A DNA stretch of 64,000 nucleotides from contig NZ_JBIUAG010000011.1 of assembly GCF_044547355.1 (NCBI RefSeq), forward strand, positions 186,001 through 250,000, read 5' to 3'. The notes under the pieces were generated by a model that did not search any database, was not told the origin of the DNA, and saw only the letters and a program-made list of their open reading frames with translations. The position numbers were made by a program, and so were the translations under genes. This stretch comes from Kutzneria sp044547355 (GTDB taxonomy: Bacteria > Actinomycetota > Actinomycetes > Mycobacteriales > Pseudonocardiaceae). The stretch's first letter is position 1. Every line of letters starts with the position of its first letter. Below are positions 33,679-40,582 of this stretch, in pieces.

Positions 33679-34617
33679 TCAGGTGCGGCGGGCGCGGGCG
33701 CGGCGTTTGCCTTCGTGCATGGCTTGGACGCGGGCGACGGGGATGGTGTGGCCCTCGGCGACGAGGTCGGCGGGGAGGGGGTGGGGCGGGGGCATGGCGG
33801 AGGCCCAGGGGTCGGAGGAGCCGAGGAGGCCGGGGGCGGTGCGGATGGTGAAGTCGGAGGGGGAGACCTGGTCGAGGGACTCCCAGGAGAGGGGGAAGGA
33901 GACGGGAACGCCAGGTCGCAGGCGGGGGCTGTAGGCGGCGGCGACGGTGGCGCCGCCGGCGCGGGTGGAGTCGAGGAAGACCTTGCCGTGGCGGTCTTCG
34001 ACGATGAAGGCGGTGGTGGCCAGCGCGGGGTCGAGGCGTTCGGCGCGGGCGGCGATGGCGCGGGTGGCGGCGGCGACGTCCTCGACGCCGGAGGCGGGGT
34101 CGACGGGGACGAAGATGTGCACGCCCTTGGAGCCGCTGGTCTTCACGGCGCCGGTGAGCCCGCAGACGGCGAGGGCCTGGCGGATGAGGTGCGCGGCCTG
34201 GACGACGAGGCCGAAGGAGTCGCCGGCGGGAGGGTCGAGGTCGAGGACCATGTGGGTGGGGTGGGCCCACTGGTCCAGCTGGAACAGCGTGGGGTGGTAC
34301 TCGACGGCCCGCTGGTTGGCGAACCAGAGCAGGGTCCGGCGGTCGTTGCAGAGGGCGTAAGAGATCTCACGCTTGGAGGCCTCGGCCCAGATCGGCTGCC
34401 GCCGCACCCACTCGGGCGTGTACTTCGGCAGGTTCTTCTGCATGAACGACGGCTGGTCGCGCAGCGCCCGGATCACTGACAGCGGCCGGTCGGCCAGCAC
34501 GGGCACCAGGCGCGTGTGCACGGCGTCGAGGTAGTCGACCAGGTCGCCCTTGGTGGCGTCGGCCCCGTCGAACAGCGGTTGGTCGAGATTGGTCAGCGCG
34601 ACACCGTCCCGTTCCAT
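33679..34617 (-). CDS. ligD: Stand-alone LigD-type DNA polymerase/primase domain
   Basis: A 312-residue archaeo-eukaryotic-primase-type polymerase used in bacterial non-homologous end joining to fill or extend ends. The metal-binding pair is in HMVLDLDPPAG. KTSGSKGVHIFVP holds the conserved SGxKGxH-like nucleotide site, and DSTRAGGATVAAAYSPRLRPGVPVSFPLSWESLDQV is the usual C-terminal motif. No ligase or phosphoesterase domain is attached, as in mycobacterial PolD proteins. Its Ku partner lies 20 kb away. ATG start. The C terminus is Arg-rich. Confidence 0.9.
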   Translation of the reverse strand: MERDGVALTNLDQPLFDGADATKGDLVDYLDAVHTRLVPVLADRPLSVIRALRDQPSFMQKNLPKYTPEWVRRQPIWAEASKREISYALCNDRRTLLWFANQRAVEYHPTLFQLDQWAHPTHMVLDLDPPAGDSFGLVVQAAHLIRQALAVCGLTGAVKTSGSKGVHIFVPVDPASGVEDVAAATRAIAARAERLDPALATTAFIVEDRHGKVFLDSTRAGGATVAAAYSPRLRPGVPVSFPLSWESLDQVSPSDFTIRTAPGLLGSSDPWASAMPPPHPLPADLVAEGHTIPVARVQAMHEGKRRARARRT

Positions 34618-34663
34618 GGCACCACCATCCCCGGGTGCGCGCGCCCCGGCAACCCGTGACCGG

Positions 34664-34693
34664 TTGTGTCGGCGACGGTCGCGGTACTAGTCT
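34664..34693 (+). promoter_or_regulatory. Promoter of the trpM-trpB-trpA genes
   Basis: TTGTGT (34664-34669) and TAGTCT (34688-34693) are spaced by 18 bases, and the ATG of the small trpM-like gene follows seven bases later. Transcription would thus start at or next to that ATG. Confidence 0.5.
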
Positions 34694-34700
34694 CCGGCTC

Positions 34701-34835
34701 ATGACGAACGACGCGCGCTTCGGCGGGGCCCCGCGGGGCTCGCGCTCGCCCGCGCGTCGGATCAAGGGCCGCCGGGTGCGGTACCACATCGGCTGCGAGC
34801 CGGGCCAGGTCCGCGGGATGCGATGGCACGGCTGA
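34701..34835 (+). CDS. trpM: TrpM-like tryptophan biosynthesis modulator peptide
   Basis: A 44-residue basic peptide ending RYHIGCEPGQVRGMRWHG, placed 45 bases upstream of trpB. The central ARRIKGRRVRYHIGCEPGQVRGMRW is, from memory, the conserved core of TrpM. In Streptomyces, TrpM is a small protein of the trp locus that modulates tryptophan synthesis. The codons are GC-biased and the probable leaderless promoter ends exactly before the ATG. It could also work as a leader peptide, though it has only one Trp near the end. Function here is inferred from similarity and position. Confidence 0.7.
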   Translation: MTNDARFGGAPRGSRSPARRIKGRRVRYHIGCEPGQVRGMRWHG

Positions 34836-34880
34836 GTTCACTCAGCCCACCTTTCGTTTTCCCGTAAGGACAACTCCACC

Positions 34881-36074
34881 ATGTTCTTCCATCCCGCCGT
34901 CGGCGACGGGACGGGCGTGTTCGGCCGCTTCGGCGGCCAGTACGTGCCCGAGGCCCTGGTCGCCGCCATCGACGAGCTCGCCGCCGCCTACGACAAGGCC
35001 CGCACCGACGAGGACTTCGCCGCGGACCTGGACAGCCTGCTGGCCGACTACGCCGGCCGGCCGACGCCGCTGACCGAGGTCCCGCGCTTCGCCGAGGCCG
35101 TGGGCGCACGGGTCTTCCTCAAGCGCGAGGACCTCAACCACACCGGCTCGCACAAGCTGAACAACGCGCTCGGGCAGGCGTTGTTGGCTCAGCGCATGGG
35201 AAAGCCGCGGATCATCGCGGAGACCGGGGCCGGCCAGCACGGCGTGGCCACCGCGACCGCGTGCGCCCTGCTCGGCATCGACTGCACCGTCTACATGGGA
35301 ACGTTCGACACCGAACGACAGGCGTTGAACGTGGCCCGCATGCGCATGCTCGGGGCTGAGGTCGTGGCCGTGCCGACCGGCGCGGGCACCCTCAAGGACG
35401 CCACCAACGAGGCGTTCCGCGACTGGGTGGCCAATGTGGACAGCACGCACTACCTGTTCGGCACGGCCGCCGGGCCGCACCCGTTCCCGACGATTGTCCG
35501 CGACCTGCAACGGGTTGTCGGCGTCGAGGCGCGGGAGCAGATCCTGCGCCGCACCGGCCGGCTGCCCGACGCCGTGCTGGCCTGCGTCGGCGGCGGCTCC
35601 AACGCCATCGGCGCCTTCCACCCGTTCCTGGACGATCCGACGCGGTTGATCGGCTGTGAGGCCGGCGGCGACGGTGTCGCGACCGGTCGTCACGCCGCCG
35701 CCCTCGCCGGCGGCCGGGTCGGCGTGCTGCACGGCTCCCGCTCGTACTTCCTCCAGGACGCCGACGGCCAGACCGCCGAAACCCATTCGATCTCCGCCGG
35801 ACTCGACTATCCCGGCGTCGGCCCTGAGCACTCGCATCTGCGGGACAGCGGCCGCGCCGAGTACGTGCCGGTCACCGATGCCGAGGCCATGGACGCCATG
35901 CGGCTGTTGGCCCGCACCGAAGGCATCATCCCGGCGATCGAGTCCAGCCATGCCCTGGCCGGCGCCATCAAGCTGGGCGCCGAGTTGGGAGAAGTGGTGC
36001 TGATCAACCTGTCCGGCCGCGGGGACAAGGACATGGACACGGCGGCGAGCTACTTCGAGCTGGTGGGGGAGTGA
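34881..36074 (+). CDS. trpB: Tryptophan synthase beta chain
   Basis: A 397-residue PLP enzyme that condenses indole with serine to tryptophan. GRFGGQYVPEALV opens the family sequence. The PLP lysine is in NHTGSHKLNNALGQ, followed by AETGAGQHGVATATACALLG. GGGSNAIGAFHPF binds the phosphate. Length is normal. The ATG is preceded by AAGGACA. It is followed by trpA with a stop/start overlap region. The trpC gene commonly placed before it in actinomycetes is replaced here by the LigD polymerase on the opposite strand. Confidence 0.98.
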   Translation: MFFHPAVGDGTGVFGRFGGQYVPEALVAAIDELAAAYDKARTDEDFAADLDSLLADYAGRPTPLTEVPRFAEAVGARVFLKREDLNHTGSHKLNNALGQALLAQRMGKPRIIAETGAGQHGVATATACALLGIDCTVYMGTFDTERQALNVARMRMLGAEVVAVPTGAGTLKDATNEAFRDWVANVDSTHYLFGTAAGPHPFPTIVRDLQRVVGVEAREQILRRTGRLPDAVLACVGGGSNAIGAFHPFLDDPTRLIGCEAGGDGVATGRHAAALAGGRVGVLHGSRSYFLQDADGQTAETHSISAGLDYPGVGPEHSHLRDSGRAEYVPVTDAEAMDAMRLLARTEGIIPAIESSHALAGAIKLGAELGEVVLINLSGRGDKDMDTAASYFELVGE

Positions 36075-36076
36075 CC

Positions 36077-36853
36077 ATGTTCTCTCGTGACGAGAAGGCC
36101 CTGGTCGGCTATCTGACCGCCGGCTGTCCGACCATCGACGACAGTGTGCGGGCGTTGGTCGCGATGGCGGAAAGTGGTTGCGACGCCTTGGAGATCGGGC
36201 TGCCCTACACCGATCCGGTGATGGACGGGCCGGCCATCCAGGCGGCCAGCACGGCGGCGCTGCGCAACGGCACGCGGACCGAGGACGTGCTGCGCGTCGT
36301 CGAGCGGGTGGCGAGCCGGACCGGGGTGCCGGTGCTGGTGATGACGTACTGGAATCCCGTTGAGCAGCACGGGATCGAGCGGTTCGCGGACCGGCTCCGG
36401 GACGCGGGCGGGGCCGGGTGTGTGCTGCCGGACCTGCCGGTGCAGCACTCCGAGCCGTGGCGGCAGGTGGCGGCGGAGCGGGGCCTCGACAGTGTGTTCA
36501 TCGCCGCCCCGAGTTCGACCGACCGGCGAGTGGCCGAGATCGCCGAGGCCAGCACCGGATTCGTGTATGCGGCCTCCACCCTGGGGGTGACCGGAATGCG
36601 GTCGGGCGTGGGCGGATCCGAGCTGGTGGCGAGGATCCGCGCGGTGACCGAGCTGCCGGTGCTGGTGGGCCTGGGCGTCTCGAACGGCGCGCAGGCGGCC
36701 GAGGTGGCCGGCTTCGCCGACGGGGTGATCGTGGGGTCGGCCATCGTGCGACGGATGCTCGACGCGCCGGACGCCGCGACCGGCATCGAAGGGGTGCGGG
36801 AGTTGTGTCGGGAGCTCGCCGACGGGACGCATCGGCTACTCAGCCGGGCGTGA
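36077..36853 (+). CDS. trpA: Tryptophan synthase alpha chain
   Basis: A 258-residue TIM-barrel enzyme that splits indole-3-glycerol phosphate to indole. GYLTAGCPTIDDS and the catalytic Glu/Asp region ALEIGLPYTDPVMDGPAIQAAS are present. GVTGMRSGVGGSELVARIRA carries the substrate-phosphate loop. The ATG at 36077 is chosen because GGGGGAG precedes it by five bases; a GTG two codons earlier overlaps the trpB stop. The last 18 bases overlap the convergent cupredoxin gene. Confidence 0.97.
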   Translation: MFSRDEKALVGYLTAGCPTIDDSVRALVAMAESGCDALEIGLPYTDPVMDGPAIQAASTAALRNGTRTEDVLRVVERVASRTGVPVLVMTYWNPVEQHGIERFADRLRDAGGAGCVLPDLPVQHSEPWRQVAAERGLDSVFIAAPSSTDRRVAEIAEASTGFVYAASTLGVTGMRSGVGGSELVARIRAVTELPVLVGLGVSNGAQAAEVAGFADGVIVGSAIVRRMLDAPDAATGIEGVRELCRELADGTHRLLSRA

Positions 36854-37408
36854 CGCGATCAGCAGCAGGCACAGCGTCGCCACCGCCGCCACGAGTCCGG
36901 CGACCAGCAGCATCGGGTCCAGTGTGGACTGTTCGACCGGGGCCATGGCCTGCATTGCCGGAGGGGCCTCGGAAGTAGTGGTCGGCGGCGCGACCGTCGT
37001 GGTTGGACGGGCGACCTCGACGGGCGCGCCGCCGGTGGCCGGCCGCCGGGCCACGGTGGTGGTGCGCATGGTCATCGCGGTGGTCGTCGGGGCGGCCAGG
37101 ACGGTGATCTGCGCCTTCATGTCCGGGTGGATGGAGCAGATGTAGGCGTAGACGCCGGCTTGGGTGAAGGTGTAGGTCCATGACTGCCCGGTGGACAGCG
37201 TCGGCGAGCGCAGGGCGACCGGGCCGCCGGTGGTGGTGACGTCGTGCGGGGCCTGATCCTGGTTGGTCCAGGTGATGGCGTCGCCGACGTGCACCGTCAG
37301 CGACGCCGGTGCGAAGGCGTACTGCGCCATGGTGACGGCCTGCGTCGCGGCGAAGGCCGGGGCGGGAATGAGCAGCAGCAACAACAAGACCGCCAGGATT
37401 CGCTTCAT
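36836..37408 (-). CDS. Exported, membrane-anchored cupredoxin
   Basis: A 190-residue type I copper protein. The signal peptide is residues 1-20 (AFA). The plastocyanin-like domain (21-105) has all copper ligands: His55 (APHDV), Cys91, His94 and Met97 (CSIHPDM). A Thr/Pro-rich linker (106-160) leads to a C-terminal membrane helix (about 163-183) and a short basic tail. It would thus be an extracytoplasmic tethered electron carrier or copper binder. Its ATG overlaps the stop of the upstream YceI-like gene (ATGA). Confidence 0.9.
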   Translation of the reverse strand: MKRILAVLLLLLLIPAPAFAATQAVTMAQYAFAPASLTVHVGDAITWTNQDQAPHDVTTTGGPVALRSPTLSTGQSWTYTFTQAGVYAYICSIHPDMKAQITVLAAPTTTAMTMRTTTVARRPATGGAPVEVARPTTTVAPPTTTSEAPPAMQAMAPVEQSTLDPMLLVAGLVAAVATLCLLLIASRPAE

Positions 37409-37788
37409 CGGAGGAACTCCATCGCGGCTTCGATCCGAAGTGGACGGTGGCCGGTGGCCGCCGCGACGCCGGAGGCGGCGAAGACCAGGCTGGTGTCGTC
37501 GATGTGCACGACGCGAGCGGTGAGGCGCAGACCGTGCCGGCGACCGCGCAGATCGAGCCGGCCGGTGATCAGCAGCTGCCGGCGGCGCTGGGCGAACACG
37601 GTCGCGGTGATCAGGCCGGGCAGGGTCAGCGTGGCCCCGTCGTCGATGGTCAGGGAGCCGCCGTCGGTGGGGATTCGCCGGTGCAGGAAGGGAAAAGGGG
37701 TTCGTTCGAGAACGCAGCCGGCCAGGGAGTAGGCGCCGGGCGGGGGCAGGGGCAAGACCGCGGCGGGCAGGACGGCGGTGTCAGACAT
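37405..37788 (-). CDS. Small beta-rich protein, possibly YceI-like
   Basis: A 127-residue protein without a signal peptide or membrane helix. PGAYSLAGCVLERTPFPF at the start and LLITGRLDLRGRRHGLRLTARV in the second half resemble a shortened, diverged YceI (lipocalin-like, polyisoprenoid-binding) domain. I cannot exclude an unrelated beta barrel. It is translationally coupled to the cupredoxin gene downstream and belongs to the copper-related gene set. Absence of a signal is odd because its neighbours are all exported. Confidence 0.5.
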   Translation of the reverse strand: MSDTAVLPAAVLPLPPPGAYSLAGCVLERTPFPFLHRRIPTDGGSLTIDDGATLTLPGLITATVFAQRRRQLLITGRLDLRGRRHGLRLTARVVHIDDTSLVFAASGVAAATGHRPLRIEAAMEFLR

Positions 37789-37820
37789 GGGCGGGGTCCT
37801 TCGAGAGGGGCCGGGTGACA

Positions 37821-37854
37821 GGCCCGCAGCGGGCGGCGTTGGCCGCTGCGGGCC
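37821..37854. terminator. 12-bp-stem hairpin inside the cupredoxin locus
   Basis: Arms 37821-37832 and 37843-37854 pair perfectly around a 10-base loop. It sits in the 81-bp gap between the repeat-bearing cupredoxin gene and the YceI-like gene, and may reduce expression of the last two genes. Confidence 0.55.
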
Positions 37855-37869
37855 GAGAGGTGCGCCAGG

Positions 37870-38784
37870 TCAGCAGGTCAGCTGGTTGAAGACCGGTTCG
37901 AGCATGTTCTCCACCAGCACGGTGTGGGTCTTGACGTACTGGTTGACGTCGAGGATGTCGGCGACCTGCTGGCCGAGGGACTCGTCGAGGTGGGCGGCCT
38001 TGAGGTGGGCCAGGAAGGGCGCGAGCACGTCCTTGACCGCCTGGTCGGCGTCACCGTTGAGAATGGGGGTGAGCATGTTCTCGATCAGCACGGTGTGGGT
38101 CTTGATGTACTGGTCGAGGTTGAGGATGTCGGTGACCTGCTGGCCGAGGGACTCCTCCAGGTGGGCGGCCTTGAGGTGGGCGATGAAGGGCGCCAACGCC
38201 TCCTTGACGGCGCAGCCGCTGCCCGGGGTGGAGGTGGGCATGGTCATGGTGGGCGATGTGGTGGTGGGCGGGGGAGCGGTGGTGGTGCTGGTGGGCGGCG
38301 GGGGAGTGGCGCCCTGCACGGTGACGGTGGCCTTCATGTCGGGATGCACGGCGCAGTAGTACGAGTAGGTGCCGGCCTGGGTGAAGGTGTAGCTGAACGT
38401 CTGACCCTGTTGCAGGGTCGGCGAGGCGAACTTCACGGGCCCGCTGGTGACGGTGACGGTGTGGGGAGCGGTGTCCTCGTTGGTCCAGGTCACGGTGTCG
38501 CCGGGCGAGACGGTGATGCTGGCGGGGGTGAAGGCGTAGTTCTTGATGTCCACGGCGATGGCGGCGGACTCGGCGGCCGGCGAGTACTGGGCGACGGCGG
38601 CCTTCTGGGCGTCCACCACGGACGCGGGCAGGGTGGCGGTCTGGGCGACGGTCTCGGGGCTGGTGGTGCGCTGGTCGTCGGCGCGTAGCGAGGTGAGCGC
38701 GAAGACGGAGCCGGCGACGGCCAGCAGGGCGAGCGCGGGCAGCAGCAGGCCGCGCCGGCGCGCGGGCAGGGGTGGTTGGTCCAC
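37870..38784 (-). CDS. Exported cupredoxin with duplicated C-terminal helical domain
   Basis: A 304-residue protein. Residues 11-33 form a signal anchor. The cupredoxin domain (about 75-158) carries copper ligands His108, Cys144, His147 and Met150. After a Thr/Pro linker, two copies of a 52-residue helical unit follow (192-243 and 249-300), 39 of 52 residues identical. Cys191 and Cys304 lie just outside the pair and could form a disulfide. I do not recognise the repeated unit. The GTG at 38784 has AGGA upstream; CopD is encoded 26 bases before it. Confidence 0.85.
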   Translation of the reverse strand: MDQPPLPARRRGLLLPALALLAVAGSVFALTSLRADDQRTTSPETVAQTATLPASVVDAQKAAVAQYSPAAESAAIAVDIKNYAFTPASITVSPGDTVTWTNEDTAPHTVTVTSGPVKFASPTLQQGQTFSYTFTQAGTYSYYCAVHPDMKATVTVQGATPPPPTSTTTAPPPTTTSPTMTMPTSTPGSGCAVKEALAPFIAHLKAAHLEESLGQQVTDILNLDQYIKTHTVLIENMLTPILNGDADQAVKDVLAPFLAHLKAAHLDESLGQQVADILDVNQYVKTHTVLVENMLEPVFNQLTC

Positions 38785-38810
38785 TTCGGATTTCCTTTCC
38801 CAGAAGGACG

Positions 38811-39710
38811 TCAGCGACCGGGGCTGGCCGTGACGAGAACGCTCGCGGCGACGAGCACGAACACCACGAGCACGGTCTCCGCGGTGACGGAGTAGATGAA
38901 CGGCCGGACGGTGCGCACGTCGCCGCGCAGCACGACGGCGAAGTCCAGCCGCCGGCCCACCCAGGCCTTGCTGGCCTGGGCGGCGGCCAGCACGAGGGCG
39001 AGCACGCCGACCTTGACCAGCAGGATCCGGCCGTAGTCGGTGCCCAGCAGGGCATCCACCGAGCCGAGCGAGTGCCAGGCCAGCACCACGCCGGCGGCCA
39101 CGACCGCGGCCACGCTGACCATGGCCAGCCGCGAGTAGCGCGGGATCACCCGGGCCAGCTCGTCCGGCCGCCGCCGCGGCAGCACGCCGAACAGCAGCAC
39201 CACGAGGCCGCCGATCCACAGCGCCATGCCGAGCAGGTGCACGAGATCGGCCAGTTCCACCAGCACGGCGCCGGCGTCGGAGGTGTGCCCGGTCAGGCCG
39301 ACCGCCCGCAGCAGGCCGAGCCCGACAGCCAGCGCGCCGATCCGCCACGCCGTCGATCGGGCGGCGTTCTCCTTACGCTGCAACAGATCGGCCAGCACGA
39401 CGCCGCCGAGCAGCCACAGCAGCGCGATGGACAGCCACACCCGGCCGAAGTCGGTGGCCAGCACGGTCGCCACCAGCGGCCACCCGATCGGACCGCCGCC
39501 GGCCCACACGCCCTCCAGCACGACGGTCGCGATCGCGCCGGCCACACCGAGCAGCCATCCGGTGGTGATCACCCGCCGGGCGGCCCGCACCCCGCCGCCG
39601 GCCGGCCACAACAGGGCGACAAAACCGCTGCCGCCGAGGAAAAGGGCGATGCCGAGATAGTCGACGAGCCTGGCCAGCACGTACCAGGACCGTGCCGCGT
39701 CGACGCTCAC
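38811..39710 (-). CDS. CopD-family copper resistance membrane protein
   Basis: A 299-residue protein with about eight transmembrane helices. The family region VLVELADLVHLLGMALWIGGLVVLLFGVL contains the conserved His and WxGG-type motif. SRLAMVSVAAVVAAGVVLAWHSLGS and DYGRILLVKVGVLALVLAAAQ also match CopD. These proteins are linked to copper uptake or handling across the membrane. The GTG start overlaps the upstream stop (GTGA), coupling it to the Thr-rich secreted protein, and the cupredoxin gene follows. No CopC domain is fused. Confidence 0.88.
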   Translation of the reverse strand: MSVDAARSWYVLARLVDYLGIALFLGGSGFVALLWPAGGGVRAARRVITTGWLLGVAGAIATVVLEGVWAGGGPIGWPLVATVLATDFGRVWLSIALLWLLGGVVLADLLQRKENAARSTAWRIGALAVGLGLLRAVGLTGHTSDAGAVLVELADLVHLLGMALWIGGLVVLLFGVLPRRRPDELARVIPRYSRLAMVSVAAVVAAGVVLAWHSLGSVDALLGTDYGRILLVKVGVLALVLAAAQASKAWVGRRLDFAVVLRGDVRTVRPFIYSVTAETVLVVFVLVAASVLVTASPGR

Positions 39711-40213
39711 CGCGTCGTGGTGGTCGTGGTGGTGACGGTCGGGCACGAGCCCAGCAGCGTGTCCACCAGCGGCGGCAGGCCGACGCCGGACACCACCGGA
39801 CCGAGCAGCGGAAGTCCTTGCACGCCGGTGATGAGCGGGTTGATCACCTGGGGGACCAGGCCGGGCGTGCACGTCGGTCCGGTGGTGCTCGTGGTGGTGG
39901 CGCCGGGAGTCGTGGTCGTGGTGGGCGTCGCCGTCACCGTCACGACCGGGGTCGGAGCGGTCGTTGTTGTTGCCACGGAAGGGTTGTCGGCCGGAGCCGG
40001 GTAGTCGGCGGGCTGATACCCGCCACCGCCGCCGGCCTGGTCGCCGCCGCCGGCCGCGGTGGCCGGCGGCGGGGCGGCGCCGGTCGGGGCCGGCGCCGCC
40101 GCCACGCCGGTGGTGGTGTGGTGCAGGCCGAGGCCGGAGGCGAAGCCCAGGACCACGACCACCGAGCCGACCAGGCTCGCCGCCACCACATGCTCGCGCC
40201 GTAAGGAGATCAT
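39707..40213 (-). CDS. Exported Thr/Pro/Gly-rich protein of the copper locus, unrecognised
   Basis: A 168-residue protein with a signal anchor (about 9-30, VVAASLVGSVVVVLGFASGLGL). Low-complexity Ala/Pro/Gly and Thr segments follow (40-110, including TTTTT runs). A short conserved-looking part comes next (CTPGLVPQVINPLITGVQGLPLLGPVVSGVGLPPLVDTLLGSC) with a cysteine at each end, and then a poly-Thr tail. GGGGAG precedes the ATG. It is the first gene of the five-gene cupredoxin/CopD set. Function unknown. Confidence 0.7.
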   Translation of the reverse strand: MISLRREHVVAASLVGSVVVVLGFASGLGLHHTTTGVAAAPAPTGAAPPPATAAGGGDQAGGGGGYQPADYPAPADNPSVATTTTAPTPVVTVTATPTTTTTPGATTTSTTGPTCTPGLVPQVINPLITGVQGLPLLGPVVSGVGLPPLVDTLLGSCPTVTTTTTTTR

Positions 40214-40322
40214 GTGACTGCTCCCCGCTGCCGCCCGGCGGACGGAGCGGACTGCTCCGTTCGCTCGCCGTTGTGCGCGTCACAGTGGAGCAGGGACGGC
40301 ATGACAGGTAGTGACCAGCCAG

Positions 40323-40580
40323 TCACCGGTCGGTAAAGCCGACCTCACCGCCGGGAAGATCGGGTTGTGCGGTGCGCCGACGGCCCCAGCCGAAGTAGGC
40401 CATGGGGCCGAAGAAGTTGACGCCGATCGCCAGCGCCCACGCCCACTTGGGGCCCCGGACCCTGGCCGCCGGGCGGATCGCGAGATCCAGCCAGGCGGCC
40501 AGGGCCAGCACGATCTGGACGAACCCGATGGCGACGATCTGCCGCCGCCGGTGCGGGCTCAGCTCGTTCCAGCGGGCCAT
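40323..40580 (-). CDS. Small membrane protein with PLDc_N-like domain
   Basis: An 85-residue protein with two membrane helices (about 14-34 and 46-66). RRRQIVAIGFVQIVLALAAWLDL and KWAWALAIGVNFFGPMAYFGWGRR match the PLDc_N two-helix module, which also occurs alone in actinobacteria. A charged C-terminal tail follows. It begins two bases after the GH65 gene and is probably co-transcribed. Function unknown. Confidence 0.78.
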   Translation of the reverse strand: MARWNELSPHRRRQIVAIGFVQIVLALAAWLDLAIRPAARVRGPKWAWALAIGVNFFGPMAYFGWGRRRTAQPDLPGGEVGFTDR

Positions 40581-40582
40581 GG

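Noticed and set aside
34842..35951. 369-codon minus-strand frame opposite trpB
   Set aside because: trpB is certain; the antisense product has no recognisable domain.
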